From contig CAJUOE010000157.1 of NCBI GenBank assembly GCA_910587895.1, positions 1 to 64,000 of the forward strand: a stretch of DNA of 64,000 nucleotides, in the 5' to 3' direction. This document shows, one piece after another, positions 1 to 11,000 of the stretch. Numbering within the stretch: position 1 is the stretch's first letter; every line of letters begins with the position of its first letter. A program made the translations under genes and the position numbers. Below the pieces are notes generated by a model that made no database searches, was not told the origin of the DNA, and saw only the letters and a list, made by a program, of their open reading frames with translations. Source of the DNA: an uncultured Lachnospiraceae bacterium (GTDB taxonomy: Bacteria > Bacillota > Clostridia > Lachnospirales > Lachnospiraceae).

Positions 1-76
1 TCCCTCAATTCCCGTAACTTTTTCATATGCAGACGCACCCTTTTCTCTCCAGAACAGGTTATAGCTGTCCGCCTCC

Positions 77-1564
77 TTAGAGCTTTTCCAGCTGCCCGAA
101 TGTAAAGGCGTGCTCCCCCGCATACAGGGCCGGGGCGTTCGGATGCTGTTTTGCCGCACGCCGAAACAGGGAAGGAATCGTAAGCTCCTCATCAACAGGA
201 AACGTCTTCCCTTTTACGGACATAAGTTTCCTGTATTCCGTTTCCCCTATTGTTTTGATATCAGAAAGCTTCTTCACTGTCTTTCCTGATGGCTGCGAAC
301 CATCCTCCAGGCTGCCCGCTGTCCCCTGTGTAACAATCGTTTGGACAGCATCGCAGAAATACCCGGCTTTTTCCTCTGTATAGACATTTTCCCGATAATC
401 CGCCTGCAGGTCCAGGCCGCCGTTTTGATTGTAAAACATGCTAAATGTCAAATGGTTCGACATCTCCCCCGCCACACTGAACCGGACGCTGTAATCAAAC
501 TCCGCCCGGAAAGAAAAACGGTAGAAATTAAATACATATTCGGAAAGGGATTCCCCGATCATATCTTCAGCACGCAACACAGAAAGAATCCGGTTAAAAC
601 CGCATCCTTTATGCGCCGATGCCTCCCTTGACACCCTTTCAACGTTCCGGCAAAGCTCCCCAAAGGTATCCGTCCTTTCCACCTGCACCCTCACCGGAAC
701 AAGCAGGGTATAGCACCCCAGCGTATCCATCTGTCCGGACGTGCGGTTTAAACGCGGCATCAGAAACACGGCGTCCTTTTTGCCCGTGGCCTGAGACAGG
801 TAAAGGGCATACGACGCCGCAAAAATATAAGGAATGGAAACATTCTCTCTCTTCCCGAATTCCTCCATTTCCCTTATCTGTTTTTCTGAAATGCTGACCC
901 GGCAGCTGCCATATCCGTTCCCATCCGCTTTCTGTGGGAAAACTGCGCCCTCAAACTCCGCGCCGGCAAAACAGGATCTCCAGAACTCTTCTTCCTGCCC
1001 GCCTTCGCCATTTCCATCCTCACCCGCATCGCCGTTTTCACAGACAGTTTCCGAAAGAGCGTCATTTTCCGTGAAAAATACCGACCGTGCAACCGCTTTT
1101 TCTGCAAGCGCATCCAGTGTTTTCTGCACAAACAGGCTCATGCCGTAACCATCAATGATCACATGATGGAAACGCACATACAAAAAAACGCCTCCCTCAA
1201 AAAGAGGGATGACCGTCGCCTGATACAGACACTGCTCCATATGAAATGGCCGCCTGTCCATGGCCGCCATATATTCTTCTGCCAGACCAAGCGTTCGTTC
1301 TTTTTCAATACTGCACCCCCAAATCTTCCCTTCGCCCCGGGAAATCACCCATTCCCCATCCTTGAGACTAAGAGAAACGGCAAATATATCCGCGCTGTCA
1401 AGTACGGCATCCGCCGCCTCCTTTACCTTATGCGAAGAAAAACCCGGCAGATGGAGTTTCAAAGAAATCGTATTCTTCGCGCTGCCTGAACAGACCTGTT
1501 CCGTCATTATAATCTGGGTCTGTGATAAATTAAATCCGCTCATCTGTTTTTCTGCTATTGTCAT
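77..1564 (-). CDS. Stand-alone NRPS condensation-domain protein with a truncated adenylation start
   Basis: This 495-residue protein is an NRPS condensation (C) domain: the catalytic HHxxxDG motif is present as HHVIIDG near residue 135. C domains form the amide bond between an upstream acyl or peptidyl group and the downstream aminoacyl group. After the C domain the last ~35 residues look like the start of an adenylation domain and end at its A1 motif (FTFGQLEKL), where a TAA stop follows. No adenylation sequence is visible in the other two frames of the 76 bases beyond. The ATG lies 6 bases after the STAS stop, with AAGGA about 10 bases upstream. It is the last complete gene of the operon here. 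It may be a working free-standing C domain, for example for N-acylation, or the remnant of a larger module; the C-domain subtype cannot be told by eye. Confidence 0.85.
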   Translation of the reverse strand: MTIAEKQMSGFNLSQTQIIMTEQVCSGSAKNTISLKLHLPGFSSHKVKEAADAVLDSADIFAVSLSLKDGEWVISRGEGKIWGCSIEKERTLGLAEEYMAAMDRRPFHMEQCLYQATVIPLFEGGVFLYVRFHHVIIDGYGMSLFVQKTLDALAEKAVARSVFFTENDALSETVCENGDAGEDGNGEGGQEEEFWRSCFAGAEFEGAVFPQKADGNGYGSCRVSISEKQIREMEEFGKRENVSIPYIFAASYALYLSQATGKKDAVFLMPRLNRTSGQMDTLGCYTLLVPVRVQVERTDTFGELCRNVERVSREASAHKGCGFNRILSVLRAEDMIGESLSEYVFNFYRFSFRAEFDYSVRFSVAGEMSNHLTFSMFYNQNGGLDLQADYRENVYTEEKAGYFCDAVQTIVTQGTAGSLEDGSQPSGKTVKKLSDIKTIGETEYRKLMSVKGKTFPVDEELTIPSLFRRAAKQHPNAPALYAGEHAFTFGQLEKL

Positions 1565-1570
1565 CCGCGT

Positions 1571-1873
1571 TTATTCCTTATCAATCGTAAGAATATCTGC
1601 AAATCCAGTCACTTCAAATATTTCCATAATGGTATCGTTGACATGGGTCACACGCATGTTTCCCTGTTTATTCATGGTTTTCTGCGCTCCCAAAAGAACC
1701 CTCAGCCCTGCGGACGACAGATAATCCAACCCCTGCATGTCAATCGTCAGTTCTTCCACCCCATCGATGGATCCTTTGATCGCTGCTTCAAGCTCCGGCG
1801 CCGTATTGGTGTCCAGCCTTCCTTCCAGCGCAAAACATAAACTGTTTCCTTTTTGTGTTTTTGCAATTTTCAT
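1571..1873 (-). CDS. STAS-domain anti-sigma factor antagonist-like protein
   Basis: A 100-residue single STAS domain, the usual size for SpoIIAA/RsbV-type anti-anti-sigma factors. The conserved loop reads DYLSSAGLRVLL around residues 50-61; in the family the serine before AGLR is phosphorylated by a partner kinase, which switches binding to that kinase on or off. It lies downstream of a free RsbW-like ATPase, and a second such ATPase domain is fused to the MATE transporter of the operon, so those two are the obvious partners. No sigma factor gene is adjacent, so the output may be another protein rather than a sigma factor. The gene has its own candidate promoter in the 125-bp gap upstream and a GAGGAGGC ribosome binding site. 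Confidence 0.9.
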   Translation of the reverse strand: MKIAKTQKGNSLCFALEGRLDTNTAPELEAAIKGSIDGVEELTIDMQGLDYLSSAGLRVLLGAQKTMNKQGNMRVTHVNDTIMEIFEVTGFADILTIDKE

Positions 1874-1931
1874 ATTTGGCCTCCTCTTTCAAAACATTAA
1901 AATATTGTTTCATTCTGCTGCCAGTCATTTC

Positions 1932-1960
1932 ATTATAACAAATCATATCTGTGATTTGAA
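1932..1960 (-). promoter_or_regulatory. Internal promoter with palindromic operator before the STAS gene
   Basis: On the minus strand TTCAAA (1955-1960) and TATAAT (1932-1937) are separated by 17 bases, a good sigma-A type promoter. The spacer holds a perfect 7-bp inverted repeat, CAAATCA/TGATTTG, with 6 bases between the arms (1939-1958). A repressor bound there would block the promoter. It would allow the STAS and C-domain genes to be expressed separately from the NRPS operon. Confidence 0.55.
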
Positions 1961-1998
1961 AAGTATGGCACAGTTCGTATTTTTTGCGGTACATTTTG

Positions 1999-2406
1999 CT
2001 ATATATTTTTTCTGATCTTCAAAATATTTTTTCCCTCCCGGTATTCATAGGAGATATCGTCCATGCTCTTTTTGACCATATAGATGCCAAGGCCGCCAAT
2101 CTGCCTCTCCTCCGCTGAAAGGGTGGTATCCGGTTCGTGGGCCGCCAGCGGATCGTATGGTTTTCCATTATCAATAAAGGTAATCACCACTGCCAGCGGA
2201 TCTTTTGTCACCTCCACACGGACAGTCGCAGAACCAACCTGCGGATGGTAGGCATAGTGGGCAATATTCCCGAACAGTTCGTCGATGGCAATATCTATCT
2301 GCATCTGCGCCTTCATAGAACATTCCAGCAGCTCCAACTGCTGGTTCACAAATTCTGTAACCTTTTCTATATTTTCAACTGTTGCGTCGATGATCAATTC
2401 CTTCAT
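1999..2406 (-). CDS. RsbW/SpoIIAB-like anti-sigma ATPase (HATPase_c_2)
   Basis: A 135-residue GHKL ATPase of the anti-sigma kinase type. The N box reads IAIDELFGNIAHYAY, the G1 box FIDNGKPYDP and the G2 region IGGLGIYMVKKSMDD, in the right order and spacing. Family members bind a sigma factor or other target and phosphorylate a STAS partner on serine; here the STAS protein is the next gene. The start at 2406 is chosen because GGAGGG lies 11 bases upstream; the longer reading frame (to 2442) would run into the upstream gene. It still overlaps the phosphopantetheinyl transferase gene by 32 bp, which suggests coupled translation. The target of this switch is not visible in the window. Confidence 0.88.
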   Translation of the reverse strand: MKELIIDATVENIEKVTEFVNQQLELLECSMKAQMQIDIAIDELFGNIAHYAYHPQVGSATVRVEVTKDPLAVVITFIDNGKPYDPLAAHEPDTTLSAEERQIGGLGIYMVKKSMDDISYEYREGKNILKIRKNI

Positions 2407-3229
2407 TTTCTGCCATTCCCTCCACTTTCCTTTTATTTCCACTCACATCTGGACATCCTCTGTTTTCTGTTCTTCCCATTTCCTTCCAGAAACACACTGC
2501 CGCACAATATCCCTCCAGCTGGTATTCCCTGAATACAAATTCCCCAGGCGCAAGAACCTGCGCCTCTTTACTCCTCCTGCAAAGGACAATTTTTCCCTCT
2601 GATGAAATGGTAATCTCAAAGGCGTCCAGGGAAAGTGCAAGCCCTGCCCCCACCGCCTTCAAAAAACTCTCCTTTAACGTCCATAACCGGGTAAACGCCT
2701 CATCCCGACGCGTGCTTTCCTGCTGCCCAGCGATAAACTCATATTCCCCGGGCGTAAAAAAGCGTTCTGCAAGATCCAGATCCGCCTTCTGCACCTGCTC
2801 AATGTCGCATCCATTCTCCACGCCTGCAAACACCGCCAATGCCCTGCTGCCGGAATGGGACAGGTTAAAATGAATCTGCGGATAATGGGGCAGGTAAGGC
2901 TTTCCCTTTTCCCTGTAAGACACCTTCGTTTCCCGCTCACGCAAGCCCCAGGCGGACAAACCCTGATCCATTAAAATCCCCGCTCCCAGCGAAAGACGCT
3001 GATCCTTCCTGAGAAGGAAGGAATCTACTTTTCTCTGACGTTCACGGGACATGGCTTTGTAATATTCGAAAAATATCGCCTCATCCTCCAGTTCCCCCGT
3101 ATCCATCCAGTACAGGAAAACTCCGCCTTTTTTGCACGCCACAGCAGAATCCGTACCCCCGGCACATGGCAAGGATACCACGATCCTGTGCAGGCTGTTT
3201 AGCACAGGCAACGGTTTCTCTGGTTTCAT
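2375..3229 (-). CDS. 4'-phosphopantetheinyl transferase, Sfp type
   Basis: A 284-residue Sfp-family enzyme that would move the phosphopantetheine arm of CoA onto the serine of the NRPS carrier domains. Visible family motifs are GKPYL, FNLSHSG, GCDIEQV (the Mg-binding acidic pair) and WTLKESFLKAVG. The start codon overlaps the stop of the MATE fusion gene in an ATGA, and the 3' end overlaps the downstream ATPase gene. The last ~35 residues, rich in charged residues, extend past the usual Sfp end (about 225-240 residues) and are encoded mostly in that overlap. Its place in the operon makes the synthetase its evident substrate. Confidence 0.92.
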   Translation of the reverse strand: MKPEKPLPVLNSLHRIVVSLPCAGGTDSAVACKKGGVFLYWMDTGELEDEAIFFEYYKAMSRERQRKVDSFLLRKDQRLSLGAGILMDQGLSAWGLRERETKVSYREKGKPYLPHYPQIHFNLSHSGSRALAVFAGVENGCDIEQVQKADLDLAERFFTPGEYEFIAGQQESTRRDEAFTRLWTLKESFLKAVGAGLALSLDAFEITISSEGKIVLCRRSKEAQVLAPGEFVFREYQLEGYCAAVCFWKEMGRTENRGCPDVSGNKRKVEGMAENEGIDHRRNS

Positions 3230-5010
3230 CCCCCCATTGTCCTTTCTGATTCCGGTTCCATTTTCAGTTCCATGATTGTGTTATTCATATTCAATACCCT
3301 CAGATACTGAAAATCCGACATGATTTTTCTGATCAGGGCGATTCCGCCCAGCGCAACCTTCCCGCCCTCCTCTTCTTCTCCCTGATATTCCATGGGATTA
3401 AACGGTACGCCGTCATCCCGGATCCGAAGAAGATAGCTGCCGTCCTGAATGGTAAAGCAGACGTCAATAAAGTTTCTGCCATCCCCCCGGTACCCGTAAC
3501 GGATAATATTGGCGCAGATTTCCTCAAGCGCAAGGCCAATCATTTTTGCATCCTTTTCCCTGATGCCGTTTTCTTCACAGAAGACGAACAGCGCGTCCCG
3601 AAGCTTTATCACATCTTCCAGGTGGTTTTCGATGGAAAAATCCAGGCAGGTCTCCTCCGTTACTTCAGGAAGCATGTACCTGCCGCCGCAGGGGAACCTG
3701 CCGCTATGCTGCCCTTTCATGCGGTATAGGACACACAGCAGGATTGTAAATGCTTCGCTTACCACAGCCGCCGCGCACACGCCGAAAAGACCTATCCAGA
3801 ACATTCCGGCCAGCGTAAAAGGAACCACCACGCAAAATCCCTGTAACACCGTAATCACGGTAGAAAGCCCAGGCTGCAGGATGGTCTGGTAATAAGACAT
3901 CAGAAATTTATTATACACATAAAATGGGAAACTAAATGCAATGATGCGCAGCTGCGGGCGGCACATTTCAAGCATTTCCCCTCCCGTAATGCCAAACAGG
4001 GCGGCAATCCCCTGGGGAAACAGAAGAAACAAAAGCAGGAGCGCCGCAATGGCAAGATAGCTGTATGTCAGCACTCTTTTGCACAGCGCGCGAATCCCGT
4101 AATAATCTCTTTCCCCATAAAGGATGCCTGCAATGTTGGGAACCAGGCCGATTACGCCTCCCACGCACAGCTCTGCAATCAGTACCGCGTTTGCGCACAC
4201 AGAATAAACCGCCATGGCGTCATTTCCCAGAAAGCGCACAATTGCCGAATTGATGATTACAGACTTCAGGGCAGACATCAGCGTGAAAGCCGCGCCGGGC
4301 ACGCCCGCCACCACCGCCATCTTCACATGGATGAACATATTTGTATGCCTCGAAAGCTTTAACATCCTGTTATCAGACCGGAAATAAAAGATCACCGTCA
4401 CCATGCCTGCCAGATAACCGATTACCGTAGACAGGGCGCTTCCTGCCATTCCCATTTTGAACACCTTAAGGAACAGGATGTCCAGCGCCAGATTCACTCC
4501 GTTAGCCACCAGAAAAAGCATACTTCCCAATTGCGGATGGTTGTCCGCATTCATAAAGTAACAGAAAAGAATGGCAATGGTCAGGATCGGGATTCCCGCA
4601 AAATTTACTGCAATGTAAGGCTCCGCCAACGCCGCCATCCGCTCATTCCCGGCAAGGAAATCAGCCAGCATTCCCGGCAGAAAAGGAGTAAGCAGCGCAA
4701 AGAGGAGGGATATGGCGCCTCCCGCCGCCAGAGAGGCGCTAAATACGCCTCCCGCCTCCCCAAGCTTACGCTTTCCCAAAAGCACCGCCGCTTCCGCCGC
4801 ACCTCCCATGGCCAGCGTCAGCGCAGGCATCTGAAGGAGCAGCAGCACCGGCATGGAAAGCTCAATGGCCGCCATGGCCTTTGGCCCTAAAATATTGCCC
4901 ACAATCATGCCGTCCACCACATTGCCGAGCTGCATAGCTACCGTCATCAGCACGCCCGGCAGGATATACTGGTGAATTTTCCTATGAATCAGGTATGCAT
5001 TTCGTTCCAT
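3226..5010 (-). CDS. MATE-family transporter fused to an RsbW-like ATPase domain
   Basis: A 594-residue fusion. Residues ~1-440 form a MATE (multidrug and toxic compound extrusion) membrane protein with about 12 hydrophobic segments. Residues ~455-590 form a cytosolic GHKL ATPase domain of the anti-sigma type: N box LALEEICANIIRYGY, G1 RDDGVPFNPM, G2 ALGGIALIRKIMSDF. The ATPase half closely resembles the free protein at 1999-2406. The MATE half is the natural exporter for the operon's peptide; the attached switch domain suggests its activity or location is set by a STAS partner, which is inference. I start at 5010, where GAGGA precedes ATG by 4 bases, 19 bases after the NRPS stop; an ATG at 5043 is possible. 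Confidence 0.9.
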   Translation of the reverse strand: MERNAYLIHRKIHQYILPGVLMTVAMQLGNVVDGMIVGNILGPKAMAAIELSMPVLLLLQMPALTLAMGGAAEAAVLLGKRKLGEAGGVFSASLAAGGAISLLFALLTPFLPGMLADFLAGNERMAALAEPYIAVNFAGIPILTIAILFCYFMNADNHPQLGSMLFLVANGVNLALDILFLKVFKMGMAGSALSTVIGYLAGMVTVIFYFRSDNRMLKLSRHTNMFIHVKMAVVAGVPGAAFTLMSALKSVIINSAIVRFLGNDAMAVYSVCANAVLIAELCVGGVIGLVPNIAGILYGERDYYGIRALCKRVLTYSYLAIAALLLLFLLFPQGIAALFGITGGEMLEMCRPQLRIIAFSFPFYVYNKFLMSYYQTILQPGLSTVITVLQGFCVVVPFTLAGMFWIGLFGVCAAAVVSEAFTILLCVLYRMKGQHSGRFPCGGRYMLPEVTEETCLDFSIENHLEDVIKLRDALFVFCEENGIREKDAKMIGLALEEICANIIRYGYRGDGRNFIDVCFTIQDGSYLLRIRDDGVPFNPMEYQGEEEEGGKVALGGIALIRKIMSDFQYLRVLNMNNTIMELKMEPESERTMGG

Positions 5011-5029
5011 ATTTTCCTCATGCTCCTCT

Positions 5030-8000
5030 TTATATCTTTCCATCAAAAAATCCCAGAGTTTCCAGCGCCTCTAAGGCATTGTGCAGATAATCCTTATCCG
5101 GCATCGGCCACTTAAAGCCCAGCCGGTAGAGTATTTTGGTGGTAAAGCTATTGTCCGCGTCAATATAAACGCCGCCTTGCTCCTGATCTCCCGGAAGATA
5201 AGCGATCAGACCGGATATCAGCTGGTTTTTCTCCTCATCTTCAAGGGCTTTTTGCAGGCTTGCTCCAAACTCCTCATCACTCACCGTTTCTATGGCAATT
5301 CCCAGGCTGTTCATCTGCTCCACCACATCGGCCATCTGAATCACATAACTGCTGTAGGCATGGAACACGTTGAAGCCTCCCCCGGCTCCGGCAAGCTTTA
5401 CAATTGCCTCCGCCGTGGAATCAATCGGGGAAAACTCGGCCGGCATATCCAGCTGCGAAACAGGGAATTTTCCCAGAGCAACATATCCGCGCAGTGTACG
5501 CATAAACCCATTGGTAACAGAATTGATCTGGAATTCTCCGTCGCTGACACGGCTCATGAGATTCCCTACTCTTATCACCCGTCCTTTCATGCCTTTTGCG
5601 ACGGCTGCCAATACTGCCTTTTCCGCACGGAATTTGGTATCAATATATTTGTTAGTGATGCGCTGCCCGAAGTCAAGCTCATTTTCATGGATTTTTTTTT
5701 CCTTGGGGAACTCATGTCCCACATTTTCCCCTGCCACGCTTACGGTGGAAATCTGGATCAGCTCCCTTCCCGTATCACGGCACAGGCCAATCAAATGCAG
5801 GACGCCCTGATAATTCACCCGTTCCAGGGTATCGTCCGCAGAAAAATGTTTTACGCACGCTGCACAGTTTATCACCTGGGCAAAATCATACTGCTTTAAC
5901 GATTCCACCTTTTTTTCATCGGTGATATCCCCCTCAATAACGACAATCCGCTTTCCGAAAAGCTCCTCATAAGTATCGCTGAAGTAATACACTAACATAC
6001 TTTTCAGCCTTTTTTCGGAAGAAGGCGCACCGCCTTTGCGCAGCAGGCAGTAGATGGTATTATCCGTGGTCTCGAGCAGGGTTTTTAGAATATGGGCGCC
6101 AAGGAAACCTGTAGCTCCTGTCAGAAGCACGTTGCCTATGGCTGACGGACATACCTCATCTACATATTCCGGGGTATTGCGCGAAAGAATTCTCTCAGGG
6201 TCATCCTGTTTCAAACTCTCTCCTGCCGTCTGTCCTTCCATACCGCTCTGCGCATCCTGGCTCACACGTCCCATAAGATACCGTTCCAGCGCCAGAGGCG
6301 TCTTATATTCAAACAGATCCGCGTAAGAGACTCCAATTCCTGCACTCATGCATTTCATTGCCACCTTGGAGGCGGAAAGGGAGGTCCCGCCGTTTTCAAA
6401 GAAATCATCCTCAATACCGACTTTTTCCACCCCGAGGGCCATGGCAAATATTTCACATAATTTGCGCTGTAATTCTGTACGGGGAGCTATATAATTTTTG
6501 CTTTCCTGCGTGTAGTCCGGTTCCGGCAGCGCCCGTTTGTCCACCTTGCCATTGTTGGTGAGCGGCAGCTCAGGCAGCTGCATCAGCACCCCAGGCACCA
6601 TATAGGGCGTTAAGTATTTCTGCATGAAACAGGTCAGGCTCTGTTCATCCACCTTATCTTCCGCTACAAAATAACCGCACAGGAACTGGTTGGCATCCTT
6701 TTCCTTTACAAGCACGACGCTTGATTTCACGCCCGGGTAGCGGTTCATCACATTCTCAATCTCATCCAGCTCCACCCTCAGTCCCCGGAGTTTTACCTGA
6801 TTGTCCATGCGTCCCATAAATTCTATCTTGCCATGATGGTTCCACCTTGCAAGGTCGCCGCTTCTGTATGCCTTTCTTCCCTCAAAGGTAATAAATTTAT
6901 CCACCGTCATCTCCGGCTTGCCCACATATCCCCTGCCCACACCGTTTCCGATGATGAGCAGTTCCCCAGGCGCTCCGGCTGGAAGAAGGTTGCGGTATTT
7001 GTCAATGGTCATCATTTTGATGTTTGACATAGGCTTTCCTATGGTAATCTTTTCCCCGGTCACCTGTTCAAAAGCACACCCGATCGTGGTTTCTGTGGGA
7101 CCATACCCATTAAATATTATGGGCGCTGTTCCAAGGGACATAATTTTCTCATAAAGGGCATCCGGGAACGCCTCCGCTCCTACGTTAAATACTTTTATCT
7201 GCGACAATGCCTCTTTCAATTCCGGCATATCAATAATATTGATAAGGAAGGAAGGCGTGCAGGTCATCATATCCACTCCATGTGCCAAAATCAATTTTGA
7301 AAGCGCAAAGGGATTATGAATTTCCTCTTCATTGGCCATGCATACCGTAATCCCGTGATACAGGGGGATACATTCCTCCAGTATGGACACGTCAAAGGTA
7401 ATGGCGGCAAACGCCAGGGATACTGTGGCATTATGTATATAGGACTGTGCCTCCACATTGTAGGGATTGTCGTCTACATAGTTCACAAGGTTCCTGTGTT
7501 CAATCATAACGCCTTTGGGTTTGCCGGTGGAACCGGAGGTATAAATGCAGTAACAAAGATTTTCCGGCCGGATATCTGTCCGGGGATTCTCTATATTTCC
7601 CTCTCCCTCCAAAAGCTCTTCCAGGCAGAGAACTTTTGCTGCAATCCTGTGCAGAAATTGACTGCGCTGGCGAATCAGTTCCTTCGGCATGATCACAAAT
7701 TCTGCGCCGGAATCTTCCAAAATATATATAATCCGCTCATCCGGATATTCCGGATCAATCGGCACAAAAGCCCCTCCTGCCTTCATGATTCCCTGTCTTA
7801 CGGCATACACATCCACCGTCCGTGGCATCATAACGCCCACCATCCGTTCCGTGTGCAGTCCCATATCCAGCAGGCGGTTGGCAATCCTGTTGGCATTCTC
7901 GTTCAGTTCCCGGAAGGTCCGCGTTTCTCCACCTGCGATCACGGCTGTCTTATCCGGATGCAGCGCTGCCTGACGTTCCAGAAGAACATTGGCCGTTACC

Positions 8001-11000
8001 TGTTCCACCGGACAATCCGTTTCATTGTACCCTTCCAGCTCCTTGCGGGCTTCGCCGCTTAACATGGAGACTTCCTTTAAGAATTTCTTCTTACAGAATT
8101 CCTCCACCACAACGGCAAAACTATCCACCAGCCCGGCTATGGTGCTTTCCTCATACATATCGCTGCGGTACTCGACCTGATAACAGATTTCATTTTCATT
8201 TACTGCCACATCCACAGACAGGGGCGCCTTCGCTGTGTCCAGATGCAGTTCTTCCAACACGGCCTTTTGCCCGGCGATCTCCTCAAACCGGAAATCATCT
8301 CCCTGAAATGCAAAGAGAATGTCCGCCTTAATTCCATATGCCCTGCTTATCTCAGCAAACGAATAAATATCCGCATTCATGCTGTTCAGAAGCTGCTCCC
8401 CGGTCTCTTTCATATAACAGTCGATTTCCTGTTCTCCGTCAATATTACAGTATACCGGAAGGGTTTTTACCAGCATACTGATAACAGACGCCAGACGTGA
8501 ATCATTCCTTCCATTGTAAATCGTGGTAAATACAGCCTCATCTTTATATACATACCGTCCCGCCACGAAACCAAAAGCAGCGGTAAACAGCGTATTCATG
8601 GTAATCTTCTTTTCCTCACAGAATGCCAAAAGCTCACCCATATCCACTCTGACATCCCTTTTGTACATTCCCACCGAGGCAGTTCCACTCTTATCCTGCG
8701 CCGGAAGAAACTCTGTATCGCAGCCGGAAAAAATCGAATCATAGTATTCCCTGGCACGTTTGTATTCTTCTCCCTGCAGGGCTTTCTGCTCCACCAAAGC
8801 CGCCTCGAAACCGGAAAAGCTTTCCGCCTCCGGTTTCCTGCCATCGTAAGCTGCGTTCATATCCCGGATGAAAATACCACAGGACGTTCCGTCGCTGATG
8901 ATATGATGAAATTCCAGGAACAGATACTTCCCTTCCTCCGTCTCATACAGCTCTATGCAAAACAGTCTTTCCTCCAGAAGCTGATACGGACGCACCAGTT
9001 CTTCCCGGCACAACTGATCTTTTATTTCCACTTCAAAAGGCGCATTGTCGTTTCGTTTCTGCAAGATATCGCCCTTTTCATCCATAAATAACGTTGTTTT
9101 GATGTAGGGATGGGCCTCAACCGTTTCCTCTGCCGCTTTTTTCAGTCTGGCCAGATCTACCTTTTCATCCAGGCGAAACAGAAATGGAATATTGTAGATC
9201 GTGCTTCCCGGATTGGCGGTACACTCCACAAAAATACCATTCTGGGTCTGGGTCAGTGGGTAAACGTCCTGTATTTCAAACGTTTCCTTTTCTTTCCTTT
9301 TCAGCAAAAGCTCCTCTAACTTTTCTACCGTATTATATTCCTTTAAATCCTTATTGCGCACCACCGCGCCTTCAAAAGCCGTGGAAAGCAGCGCGTTCAG
9401 CCGCACTGCGCCGATGGAGGTAAGGCCGGCCTGGTAAATATCTGTGGACGCGCCAAATTCCCTGTGTCCGATGATTTTTGCCACACAGTCAAAAATCTTT
9501 TGCTGCACAGCCCCTGTTGGCTCCTTCCATTCTTCTTTCTTTCGCTGTGGTTTTGGAAGGGCTTTTTTATCTACCTTCTGATTCTGATTCAGGGGAATTC
9601 TGTCAATTTGCATGGTAACGGCAGGAACCATATAGGGCGGCTTGCTCTCCCTGATAAATGCATTCATCGCCTCCACATCCACCTGCATTGCGGCTACCAC
9701 ATAGGCAGCGATATACTTTCCACCACCAGGCTCGTCAAAAGCAACCACAGTCGCATCTGAAATCCCCGGAAACTTCCGTATGATTTCCTCCACCTCAGTA
9801 AGTTCAATGCGGAACCCGCGGATCTTCACCTGCCCGTCCCGGCGTCCGATAAACTGAATATTTCCATTCGGCAGGAAACGCACAATATCACCTGTGTGAT
9901 ATGCCCTGCGGTATCCTTCCGCATCCGAGAAAGGATTTTCAGAATATGATTCCGCCGTCTTTTCCGGACGGTTCAGATATCCTCTGGACACCTGGTATCC
10001 CGTAATCCACAATTCTCCCGGAACTCCTGTTGGAACCCTTCTGCCACAACTGTCCACCACATAAACTTTCATATTGGAGAGCGGTTTCCCGATCGGAAAT
10101 TCTTCCTCATAGCGCTCCAGAGGATAGGCAGTGGTAAAAATCGTACATTCCGTAGGTCCATATACATTATAGTATTTCGTGTCTCCAACAGGCTCAAATG
10201 GGGTCAGTGCCTCCCCGCCCATGGACAGATGCTTTAAATTCCTGCACTGCACGCCTGTGGCAAACGCACGACCAATCTGCGTGGTCATAAATGCATGGGT
10301 CACGCCCTGTTTCTGGAAATACCTGTTTAACTCATTTAAATCCAGACGAATGGACTCGTCGATAATGCATACCGACGCTCCTGCGGTCAGAGCCGGATAA
10401 ATATCCATCATATGGGCGTCAAAGCCATAGCTGGCATAAGCCGCCACCCGGCTATCTGGCTGCAGATCATAATATTCCCTGTACCACTGGCTAAATGCCG
10501 TCAGATTCCGGTGCTCCAGCATACATCCTTTGGGTACGCCGGTGGATCCTGAGGTATACAAAAGGATAAACAGATCCTCCGGTTCTGGCGGACAGGGAAC
10601 TTCATTTTTCTTCACTTCCGGCAGCCCCGGAATATCTTTTGTCAGCAGGATCCTGCCCTGATATCCTTCCACCAGATGTAAAAGCTTTTCTTCGGCGATA
10701 AGCAGCTTCGCGTCTGCATCCTGAATCATAAATGACAGCCGGTCTTTGGGGTATGTAGGATCCAGGGGCTGGTATGCGGCCCTGGCCTTTAAGATTCCCA
10801 GAGAGGCAAGAACCATATACTCACACCGCGGAATCAGCACCGACACTGTCTGTTCCCTGCCAATGCCCATCCCCGCAATATAAGCGGCCAGACGATCCGT
10901 AATCTCATCCGTCTGCGCATAAGTATACGTTTGATCCAGACAAACAAACGCTATATCTCCTGGCCTGTTTTTGACCTGCTCCCGGAAGAGATCCACAACT

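Noticed and set aside
1..76. Possible next gene (minus-strand ATG at 24-26, or continued A domain).
   Set aside because: Only eight codons remain to the edge, spacing to a ribosome binding site is poor, and no frame gives adenylation-domain sequence.
3226..5010. Artificial joining of two genes in the MATE-ATPase fusion.
   Set aside because: The frame is continuous, no internal start with a ribosome binding site is seen at the junction, and both halves are intact.
7316..8062. Long plus-strand open frames (248-272 codons) opposite the NRPS gene, also at 5081-5899.
   Set aside because: They are antisense to strongly conserved NRPS domains, have no ribosome binding sites and no recognisable protein features.
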